Positions 28,501 through 40,500 of a DNA stretch of 64,000 nt are shown in pieces. Every line of letters begins with the position of its first letter. Position 1 is the stretch's first letter. The translations under genes were made by a program, and so were the position numbers. Under the pieces are notes generated by a model. That model made no database searches and was not told the origin of the DNA. It saw nothing but the letters and a program-made list of their open reading frames with translations. This DNA is from Bolinopsis microptera (taxonomy: Eukaryota > Ctenophora > Tentaculata > Lobata > Bolinopsidae): NCBI RefSeq assembly GCF_026151205.1, contig NC_087080.1, positions 3,637,096 through 3,701,095 on the forward strand, given 5' to 3'.

Positions 28501-31500
28501 ATTCTTTCAAACTCACAAAACATTTGGTACGTATGTTAAAGTATCATTAAAGTATCATTAAAGTATCATTACAATATTATGTAGTTGTAACTAAAATAGC
28601 CTAAATTAAAAAAGATTACTGCTGCAAAATTCGAATAAGAACTCGTTATACACATTGTGGTTCTCAAAATGCATCAAAATTACTCACTGAAAACGTTCGA
28701 GTTGACAGCAGTCTCTTCTGATGTTTTTGCATGCTCGTCAGATGTAATGACACAGGTGAAAACAGCATCAGCCGTGTTTTCACCAGCAGGTACGGTCAGA
28801 ATTGTAGTTTGAATGTTGGTACCAGGAACGTAAGTTCCAACGTCAATAGCATAGCTGTCAGTACCGTCAGTTATAACACCACCCGAACTAGGTTTATTCC
28901 ATGTTACCGCCTCCAGCTGCTTAGTCAAACCACTTACTACACAAGATATTGTAGCTTGTGTGTTTGCCAGCACTTCGCTACCCTTAGCTTCTACACCTGA
29001 AACAATCAGTCATTTAAAATAAGCACACAATAAAAAATATCAACAGTATTGTACAGGAACTGAATCATTGAACTTTCTCAACTAAATTCACCGGATCCTA
29101 TGATGAGTTTAATTTAGTTTCAACAGTAGGATGTAACAAGTTATCTTAGATATAAAGTTAAAACAGCAGAGCATCATTTATGGGCAGTTATAAATACCCA
29201 CCAAGTCCTAAGAAACTTACCAAAAGTGAGGAAGCTAACAACGATATCTTTGAAAGTAGATGTTGCTGAATCCGGATATTCTTTAGATTCCGCAGCACAT
29301 TTGTATGTCACGGGTGAACCACCCGCAGCCACAGTTGTAAGAGTGCCAACATCAATGGTCAGAGTTGATGTCTGAATTTTGGTACCAGAGTCAGCTGTTC
29401 CCTGTGCGATGGTGTACCCTCCACTACCACTTGTTATAGCAGCTCCAGCATGATCCTTCCACGACACAGTGACATCTGTAGCCACATCTCCGATATCACA
29501 AGTCAATGTCTGAGCCACAGCAGTGGTGGCTTTTTTAGGAGTCTCCGGATCGACGGCTGAAATAATTTGATTCTTTCAAACTCACAAAATATTTGGTATG
29601 TTAAAGTATCATTACAATAATATGTAGTTGTAACTAAAATAGCCTAAATTAAGAAAGATTATTGATGCAAAATACGAATAAGACCTCGTTATACACATTG
29701 TGGTTCTCAAAATGTATCAAGATTACTCACTAAAAACGTTCGAGTTGACAGCAGTCTCTTCTGATGTTTTTGCATGCTCGTCAGATGTAATGACACAGGT
29801 GAAAACAGCATCAGCCGTGTTTTCACCAGCAGGTACGGTCAGAATTGTAGTTTGAATGTTGGTGCCAGGAACGTAAGTTCCAACGTCAATAGCATAGCTG
29901 TCAGTACCGTCAGTTATAACACCACCCGAACTAGGTTTATTCCATGTTACCGCCTCCAGCTGCTTACTCAAACCACTTACTACACAAGATATTGTAGCTT
30001 GTGTGTTTGCCAGCACTTCGCTACCCTTAGCTTCTACACCTGAAACAATCAGTCAATTAAAGTGAACCAGTGTAACACATTTCTATCAGTTTTATACGGG
30101 TTCTGAATCATTAAACTTTCTGCACTTAACCAATTAGATCCCATGGTGTTTTACTACATACCAACAATAAACTTTTATTGTTTCAATTAGAAATCAAGTG
30201 AAAAAACTCGATCATTATTAATTGTGACAAGTTGAAAAAATCTCCAAAGTCCTAAGAAACTTACCAAAATTATTGAAGATGACAATGACATCTTTGTAAG
30301 TAGATATTGCTGAATCCGGATATTCTTTAGATTCCGCAGCACATTTGTATGTCACGGGTGAACCATTCGCAGCACCAGCTACACTTGTAAGAGTGTCAAC
30401 ATCAATGGTCAGAGTTGATTTCTGAATTTTGTCACCAGCAGAGTCAGCTGTTCCCTGTGCGATGGTGTACCCTCCACTACCACTTGTTATAGCAGCCCCA
30501 GCATGATCCTTCCACGACACAGTGACATCTGTAGCCACATCTCCGATATTACAAGTCAATGTCTGAGCCACAGCGGTGGTGGCTTTTTTAGGAGTATCTG
30601 GACCGACGGCTGAAATAATTTGATTCTTTCAAACTTACAAAACATTTAATATGTTAAAGTATCATTACATGTAGTTGTAACTAAAATAGCCTAAATTAAG
30701 AAAGATTACTGCTGCAAAATTCGAATAAGACCTCGTTATACACATTGTGATTCTCAAAATGTATCAAGATAACTCACTGAAAACGTTCGAGTTGACAGCA
30801 TGAGCAGTCTCTTCTGATGTTTTTGCATGCTCGTCAGATTGAATGACACAGGTGAAAACAGCATCAGCTCCATTTTCACCAGCAGGTACGGTCAGAATGG
30901 TAGTTTGAATGTTGGTGGCAGGATCGTAAGTTCCGAGCTCGATAGCATAGCTGCCAGCACTCGCAGTTATCGCATCACCCGAAGGATTGTTCCATGTTAC
31001 CGCCTCCAGCTGCTTACTCAAACCACTTACTACACAAGATATTGTAGCTTCTGTGTTTGCCAGCACTTCGCTACCCTTAGCTTCTACACCTGAAACAATC
31101 AGTCATTTAAATAAGCCCGCAATAAAAAAATATCAACAGTATTGTACAGGAACTGAATCATTGAACTTTCTCAACTAAATTCACCGGATCCTATGATGAG
31201 TTTAATTTAGTTTCAACAGTAGGATGTAACAAGTTATCTTAGATATAAAGTTAAAACAGCAGAGCATCATTTATGGGCAGTTATAAATACCCACCAAGTC
31301 CTAAGAAACTTACCGAAAGTAAGGAAGTCGACAACAATGTCTTCGAAAGTAGATGTTGCTGAATCCGAATATTCTACAGATTGCGCAGCACATTTGTATG
31401 TCGCGGGATTTCCTGCTCCAGCTACACTTGGAAGAGTGGCAGCATCAATGGTCAGAGTTGATTTCTGAATTCTGTCACCAGCAGAGTCAGCTGTTCCCTG

Positions 31501-34500
31501 TGCGATGGTGTACCCTCCACTACCACTTGTTATAGCAACCCCAGCATGATCCTTCCACGACACAGTGACACTTGTAACCACATCTCCGATATCACAAGTC
31601 AATGTCTGAGCCACAGCGGTGGTGGCTTCTTTAGGAGTCTCCGGAACGACGGCTGAAATAATTTGATTTTTTCAAACTCACAAAACATTTGGTATGTTAA
31701 AGTATCATTACATGTAGTTGTAACTAAAATAGCCTAAATTAAGAAAGATTACTGCTACAAAATTCGAATAAGACCTCGTTATACACATTATGGTTTTCAA
31801 AATGTATCAAGATTACTCACTGAAAACGTTCGAGTTGACAGCAGTCTCTTCTGATGTTTTTGCATGCTCGTCAGATGTAATGACACAGGTGAAAAGAGCA
31901 TCAGCCGTGTTTTGACCAGCAGGTATGGTCAGAATTGTAGTTTGAATGTTAGTGGTAGGTTCGTAAGTTCCAATGTCAATTTGATAACCGTCAGTATTAT
32001 CAGTTATAACACCACCCGAACTAGGTTTCTCCCATTTTACCGCGTCCAGCTGCTTAGTCAAACCACTTACTACACAAGATATTGTAGCGTCTGTGTTTTG
32101 CAGCACTTCGCTACCCTTAGCTTCTACACCTGAAACAATCAGTTATTTAAAATATGCCCGCAATAAAAAATATCAACAGTGTTGTACAGGAACTGAATCA
32201 TTGAACTTTCTCAACTAAATTCACTGGATCCTATGATGAGTTTAATTTTGTTTTAACAATAGGATGTAACAAGTTATCTTAGATATACAGTTAAAACAGC
32301 AGAGCATCATTTATGGGCAGTTATAACTTTATAAATACCCACCAAGTCCTAAGAAACTTACCGAAAGTAAGGAAGTCGACAACAATGTCTTCGAAAGTAG
32401 ATGTTGCTGAATCCGAATATTCTACAGATTGCGCAGCACATTTGTATGTCGCGGGATTTCCTGCTCCAGCTACACTTGGAAGAGTGGCAGCATCAATGGT
32501 CAGAGTTGATTTCTGAATTCTGTCACCAGCAGAGTCAGCTGTTCCCTGTGCGATGGTGTACCCTCCACTACCACTTGTTATAGCAACCCCACCATTATCC
32601 TTCCACGACACAGTGACATCTGTAGCCACATCTCCGATATCACAAGTCAATGTCTGAGCCACAGCGGTTGTGGCTTTTTTAGGAGTATCTGGACTGACGG
32701 CTGAAAAAAATTGATTCTTTCAAACTCATAAAAAATTTGGTATGTTAAAATATCATTACATGTAGTTGTAGCTAAAATAGCCTTAATTAAGAAAGATTGC
32801 TGCTGCAAAATTTGAATAAGACAGCTCGTTATACACATTGTGGTGCTCAAAATGTAGCAAGATTACTCACTGAAAATGTTCGAGTTGACATCAGTCTTTT
32901 GTGGAGACGCTAATGTTTTTCCATGCTCGTCAGATTGAATGACACAGGTGAAAAGAGCATCAGCCGTGTTTTCAGCACCAGGTACGGTCAGAATTGTAGT
33001 TTGACTGTTTGAACCTTTATCGTAACTTCCAATGGCAATCTGATAACCTCCAGTATCGTGAGTTATAGCATCACCCGAAGCTTTCTGCCATGTTACCGCG
33101 TCCAGCTGCTTACTCAAACCACTTACTATACAAGATATTGTAGCTTCTGTGTTTGTCAGCACTTCGCTACCCTTAGCTTGTACACCTGAAACAATCAGTC
33201 ATTTAGAATAAGCCCGCAATAAAAAATATAAACAGTATTGTACAGAAACTGAATCATTGAACTTTCTCAACTAAATTCACTGGATCCTGTGATGAGTTTA
33301 ATTTTGTTTTAACAGTAGGATGTAAGTTCAAGTTATCTTAGATATAAAGTTAAAACAGCAGAGCATCATTTATGGGCAGTTATAAATACCCACCAAGTCC
33401 TAAGAAACTTACCGAAAGTAAGGAAGTCGACAACAATGTCTTCGAAAGTAGATGTTGCTGAATCCGAATATTCTACAGATTGCGCAGCACATTTGTATGT
33501 CGCGGGATTTCCTGCTCCAGCTACACTTGGAAGAGTGGCAGCATCAATGGTCAGAGTTGATTTCTGAATTCTGTCACCAGCAGAGTCAGCTGTTCCCTGT
33601 GCGATGGTGTACCCTCCACTACCACTTGTTATAGCAACCCCACCATTATCCTTCCACGACACAGTGACATCTGTAGCCACATCTCCGATATCACAAGTCA
33701 ATGTCTGAGCCACAACGGTTGTGGCTTTTTTAGGAGTATCTGGACTGACGGCTGAAATAAATTGATTCTTTCAAACTCATAAAAAATTTGGTATGTTAAA
33801 ATATCATTACATGTAGTTGTAGCTAAAATAGCCTAAATTAAGAAAGATTACTGCTGCAAAATTTGAATAAGACAGCTCGTTATACACATTGTGGTGCTCA
33901 AAATGTAGCAAGATTACTCACTGAAAATGTTCGAGTTGACATCAGTCTTTTGTGGAGACGCTAATGTTTTTCCATGCTCGTCAGATTGAATGACACAGGT
34001 AAAAACAGCATCAGCCGTGTTTTCACCAGCAGGTACGGTCAGAATTGTAGTTTGAGTGTTGGTGTCAGTTGCGTAAGTTCCAATGTCAATCTGATAACCT
34101 TCAGTATCGTCAGTTATAACACCACCCGAACTAGGTTTCTCCCATTTTACCGCGTCCAGCTGCTTAGTCAAACCACTTACTATACAAGATATTGTAGCGT
34201 CTGTGTTTTGCAGCACTTCGCTACCCTTAGCTTCTACACCTGAAATAATCATTCAATTATAGTGAACCAGTGTAACACATTTTTATCAGTTTTATACGGG
34301 TTCTGAATCTTTGAACTTTCTGCACAGGGGCCGGAAGGTCTTCATCAAAATTATCTTCGTCAAAATTATATTTTATAGTTGTTTCTGATAGAGGGGAATG
34401 ATATCTATCAGCTGCTTTTGGTACCATGGAAAAATATTGTTCCTAGCCGAAATTATCGCCGGTCAAAGGTCAGCGCTTAGGGGTCGTTCACATATTGCTT

Positions 34501-37500
34501 ATTATCATTAATTACATAAACAAAATTTGGCGGCCAAATTCCAAAATTTGCCAGGCAAAAAAAAATTTCATGCACAAATTTTGAAAGCTGATTGAGTTGT
34601 TACATTTTTAATGAGATCAATTCCGCGAATATTGATAAAAGCTATAACTTACATAGGATTCAAGTAATTTAGGCTTACCTTTCATATAATGTTAGTCTCA
34701 TTCAAAATATATTGATATTTGACCAATTTATGATTATGGGCCGAAATCTATTAAATTAGGTGAGTATGCCCAAATATGGGAATATTGTTTTTGACACATA
34801 ACTCAGTCATTTTTTGTCTAATCTTGATGAAATTTCATATATGAGTTCAGGAGACCACTAGCTACAAGAGCACCTAAAACCTTGGTTTTGGACATGTTCA
34901 GGGCATTTGGTCTAATTTGGCCTAATTTTGACAAAATATGGGCGTGGCTGCCCCACTGGCACCTTTTGGAGGTTGGAGTCCGAAACCCCCTCAAAAGTTC
35001 GGTCACCGGTCATTGTTTGTTGGTCAACTGCTATCTCGAGATCAAGTTTCACAAAAAGTACCCATTGGCAATATAACAATATAATCTTATGATCAACAAT
35101 TATTAATAAATTAATAATTGAAAACTTAAGTTGTTTTCTCGTTGAAAAAAATCCTAGTTATTAATGAGATAATAATCATCAATGTATTGACTGAAATCTA
35201 CCAATTTTAATAGATTTAAACTTAATTTATATACTAATTTAACAAAGTAATTGCAGCATTTTACCAAAATGAAGAGTTCCGTGATCAATTACTGATCATT
35301 GCCAAGAAATTAAATTGTTCTTCATTAGAAACAGACATACATCTAAGAAACAAATGAGCATACAAAATTTTTGTTCTCCAACTCATCAGTAAATTATCTA
35401 AGATCGAAAAAGAAGATTGCATTATAAATTTAAGGTATCAAGATTTACAGTAAAGTTGTTTTGTCAAATTATCCAAAAAGAAGAACTAAATTTGAGCTTT
35501 TGAGGTATTGAGATCAACAGAGAAGACTTTTTGTCAAGAATTGAGAAGTAGACAGATGCTTCACCCTGGGCTCACCAAGTTCATCTTCATTTTCAGACTC
35601 AGTTTCTGAAATCTGCTCATTTGCAGTTACTTCAGTAGGAATTCCAGAAACAGCAGCAGGAGTCACTTCATTCGAAGCAGTGGGTATATAATCTGATTAG
35701 GACATGGTTTAACGGGAGGATGACGGAGAAACTAACTATTTACCAAGATTAATCCTCCCTCACAAAATGAGGATATATTAACTAGTCTCTTGGTAAATTA
35801 CCTTTTACTTCTCCACTTGACTCTCCGAAATGAGAAAAACAATATTATAATCTTATGATCAACAATTAATAATTGAAAACTTAAGTTGTTATCTCGTTGA
35901 TAACATCCAAGTTATCAATGAGATAGTAACTGTGAATGTATTATTGACTGAAATCTGCCAATTAATATATTTAAAACTTAATTTATATATTAATTTAACA
36001 AAGTAATTGCAGCAGTTTTAACAAAAAAAAGAAGATTTTTGTGATCTTCGCCAAGAAATTAAAATGTTGATCATAGAAGCAAATGAGCATGAAATAATTT
36101 CGTTTCATAACTCATCAGTAAATTATAACTAAGATTGAAAAAGAAGATTATATTATAAATTAGAGGTATAGAGATTTACAGTGAAGTTGTTTTGTCAAAT
36201 GATCCAAAAAGAAGAACTAAATTTGAGGTATTGAGATCAACAGAGAAGACTTTTTGTCAAGAATTGAGATGTAGACAGATGTATCACCCTGGGCTCACCA
36301 AGTCCTTCTTCATTTTCAGACTCAGTTTCTGAAGTCAACTCAGACGAATCTTCACTCGAAGGAATGTCACGTTTTTTGATACTCATAATTATATCTTTTG
36401 TATCAGCTGATTTGAACAAAATTTTACCGAAGAATGACGCACATAATTACTGTTTGACCAAAGATTAATCCTCCTTTACAAAAGGAAAATGTTAGCAGAC
36501 CTACAGATCCTATGATGAGTGTAATTTTGTTTTAACATAAAGTTAAAACAGCAAAGTGTCATTTATTGGGAGTTATAAATACCCACAAAGTCCTAAGAAA
36601 CTTACCGAAAGTCAGGAAGTTGACAACAATGTCTTTGAAAGTAGATGTTGCTGAATCCGAATATTCTACAGATTGCGCAGCACATTTGTATGTCACGGGA
36701 TTTACACCCGCAGCTGCAGCTATAGTTGTAAGAGTGGCAACTTCAATGGTCAGAGTTGATGTCTGAATTTTGGTACCAGAGTCAGCTGATCCCTGTGCGA
36801 TGGTGTACCCTCCACTACCACTTGTTATAGCAACCCCAGCATTATCCTTCCACGACACAGTGACATCTGTAACCACATCTCCGATATCACAAGTCAATGT
36901 CTGAGCCACAGCGGTGGTGGCTTTTTTAGGAGTCTCCGGATCGACGGCTGAAATAATTTGATTCTTTCAAACTCACAAAACATTTGGTAAGTTAAAATAT
37001 CATTACATGTAGTTGTAACTGAAATAGCCTAAATTAAGAAAGATTACTGCTGCAAAATTCGAATAAGACCTCGTTATATGCATTGTGGTTCTAAAAATGT
37101 ATCAAGATTACTCACTGAAAACGTTCGAGTTGACAGCAGTCTCTTCTGATGTTTTTGCATGCTCGTCAGATTGAATTACACAGGTGAAAATAGCATCAAC
37201 CGTGTTTTCACCAGCAGGTACGGTCAGAATTGTAGTTTGACTGTTTGAACCTTTATCGTAACTTCCAATAGCAATCTGATAACCTCCAGTATTGTGAGTT
37301 ATAGCATCACCCGAAGCTTTCTGCCATGTTACCGCGTCCAGCTGCTTACTCAAACCACTTACTACACAAGATATTGTAGCTTCTGTGTTTGTCAGCACTT
37401 CGCTACCCTTAGCTTCTACACCTGAAACAATCAGTCATTTAAAATATTCCCGCAATAAAAAATATCAACAGTATTGTTTGACGGCCAGGTAGCGCAGTTT

Positions 37501-40500
37501 GACGGCCAGGTAGCGCAGTTTTGACGGCCAGGTAGCGCAGTTGGTTAGAACGCCAGCTTTGCAATCGTGAGGTTGCGGGTTCAAATTCCACTGTCTGCCT
37601 GGTCGTGGGGTGAGTGCCGTTGACGTTCAGCTATTTATGGGCAGTTATAAATACCCACCAAGTTCTAAGAAACTTACCGAAAGTAAGGAAGTTGACAACA
37701 ATGTCTTTGAAAGTAGATGTTGCTGAATCTGGATATTCTTTAGATTCCGCAGCACATTGGTATGTCACGGGATTCACACCCGCAGCTGCAGCTACACTTG
37801 TAAGAGTGGTAACATCAATGGTCAGAGTTGATGTCTGAATTTTGGTACCAGAGACAGCTGATCCCTGTGCGATGGTGTACCCTCCACTACCACTTGTTAT
37901 AGCAACCCCAGCATTATCCTTCCACGACACAGTGACATCTGTAGCCACATCTCCGATATCACAAGTCAATGTCTGAGCCACAGCGGTGGTGGCTTTTTTA
38001 GGAGTCTCCGGATCGACGGCTGAAATAATTTGATTCTTTCAAACTCACAAAACATTTGGTATGTTAAAATATCATTACATGTAGTTGTAACTGAAATAGC
38101 CTAAATTAAGAAAGATTACTGCTGCAAAATTCGAATAAGACCTCGTTATATGCATTGTGGTTCTAAAAATGTATCAAGATTACTCACTGAAAACGTTCGA
38201 GTTGACAGCAGTCTCTTCTGATGTTTTTGCATGCTCGTCAGATTGGATTACACAGGTGAAAATAGCATCAACCGTGTTTTCACCAGCAGGTACGGTCAGA
38301 ATTGTAGTTTGACTGTTTGAACCTTTATCGTAACTTCCAATAGCAATCTGATAACCTCCAGTATCGTGAGTTATAGCATCACCCGAAGCTTTCTGCCATG
38401 TTACCGCGTCCAGCTGCTTACTCAAACCACTTACTACACAAGATATTGTAGCTTCTGTGTTTGTCAGCACTTCGCTACCCTTAGCTTCTACACCTGAAAC
38501 AATCAGTCATTTAAAATATTCCCGCAATAAAAAATATCAACAGCATTGTTTTGACGGCCAGGTAGCGCAGTTTGACGGCCAGGTAGCGCAGTTTTGACGG
38601 CCAGGTAGCGCAGTTGGTTAGAACGCCAGCTTTGCAATCGTGAGGTTGCGGGTTCAAATTCCACTGTCTGCCTGGTCGTGGGGTGAGTGCCGTTGACGTT
38701 CAGCTAAGGATCATGAGTGGTCTATGCAGCCCCCCGGTATACTCAGCCGAATACTCGAGAAATCGGGTGTGAGGGTTAAATGAGGAGCTGCACATTGCAG
38801 CAAAGTCTCGGGCGAAGAAAGTATGGTACACACTACCTTAACCGTCACTGGCTAAAAACAAATCCTTCGGCTTCCTGTAATTGGCTGGTTGCACTTGTGT
38901 AATAATGTGGCTGTTGGAATACTCCGAAGTAAAATAAGTGTCTTGATAAAAAAGTACAGGAACTGAATCATTGAACTTTCTAAACTAAATTCACTGGATC
39001 CTATGATGAGTTTAATTTTGTTTTAACAGTAGGATGTAACAAGTTATCTTAGATATAAAGTTAAAACAGCAGAGCATCATTTATGGGCAGTTATAAATAC
39101 CCACCAACTCCTAAGAAATTTACCGAAAGTAAGGAAGTTGACAACAATGTCTTTGAAAGTAGATGTTGCTGAATCTGGATATTCTTTAGATTCCGCAGCA
39201 CATTGGTATGTCACGGGATTCACACCCGCAGCTGCAGCTACACTTGTAAGAGTGGTAACATCAATGGTCAGAGTTGATGTCTGAATTTTGGTACCAGAGA
39301 CAGCTGATCCCTGTGCGATGGTGTACCCTCCACTACCACTTGTTATAGCAGCACCAGAATTATCCTTCCACGACACAGTGACATCTGTAACCACATCTCC
39401 GATTTCACAAGTCAATGTCTGAGCCACAGCGGTGGTGGCTTTTTTAGGAGTCTCCGGATCGACGGCTGAAATAATTTGATTCTTTCAAACTCACAAAACA
39501 ATTTGTATGTTAAAATATCATTACATGTAGTTGTACCTGAAATAGCCTAAATTAAGAAAGATTACTGCTGCAAAATTCGAATAAGACCTCGTTATATGCA
39601 TTGTGGTTCTAAAAATGTATCAAGATTACTCACTGAAAACGTTCGAGTTGACAGCAGTCTCTTCTGGAGACGCTGATGTTTTTGCATGCTCGTCAGATTG
39701 AATTACACAAGTGAAAAGAGCATCAGCCGTGTTTTCAGCACCAGGTACGGTCAGAATTGTAGTTTGAATGTTGGTGCCAGGAACGTAAGTTCCAATGTCA
39801 ATAGCATAGCTGTCAGTACCGTCAGTTATAACACCACCCGAACTAGGTTTATTCCATGTTACCGCCTCCAGCTGCTTACTCAAACCACTTACTACACAAG
39901 ATATTGTAGCTTGTGTGTTTGCCAGCACTTCGCTACCCTTAGCTTCTACACCTGAAACAATCAGTCATTTAGAATAAGCCCGCAATAAAAAATATAAACA
40001 GTATTGTACAGAAACTGAATCATTGAACTTTCTCAACTAAATTCACTGGATCCTATGATGAGTTTAATTTTGTTTCAACAGTAGGATGTAAGTTCAAGTT
40101 ATCTTAGATATAAAGTTAAAACAGCAGAGCATCATTTATGGGCAGTTATAAATACCCACCAAGTTCTAAGAAACTTACCGAAAGTAAGGAAGTCGACAAC
40201 AATGTCTTTGAAAGTAGATGTTGCTGAATCTGGATATTCTTTAGATTCCGCAGCACATTGGTATGTCACGGGATTCACACCCGCAGCTGCAGCTACACTT
40301 GTAAGAGTGGTAACATCAATGGTCAGAGTTGATGTCTGAATTTTGGTACCAGAGACAGCTGTTCCCTGTGCGATGGTGTACCCTCCACTACCACTTGTTA
40401 TAGCAGCCCCAGAATTATCCTTCCACGACACAGTGACATCTGTAACCACATCTCCGATTTCACAAGTCAATGTCTGAGCCACAGCGGTGGTGGCTTTTTT

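Larger units (their letters stand above)
34240..36605 (-). other. Insertion within the array with diverged tandem duplication
   Basis: The corresponding intron elsewhere is about 230 bp; here it is 2.37 kb. Extra sequence runs from about 34327 to 36500. Blocks at about 35088-35700 and 35848-36420 are diverged direct repeats (both have ataatcttatgatcaacaat, aacttaagttgtt and the acidic-exon sequence). 34475-34700 contains ggggtcgttcacatattgc, the start of a MITE-like end. Apart from the two cassette exons I see no gene. Confidence 0.65.

Noticed and set aside
27659..34243. Plus-strand open frames of about 89 codons opposite each A exon
   Set aside because: They recur only because the A exons recur; no splice or start context and they end within introns. 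Antisense shadows of the Ig exons.
37477..38700. Functional tRNA-Ala gene
   Set aside because: tRNA body is embedded in a SINE with repeated head and long tail, present at two places by duplication; no independent tRNA gene context.
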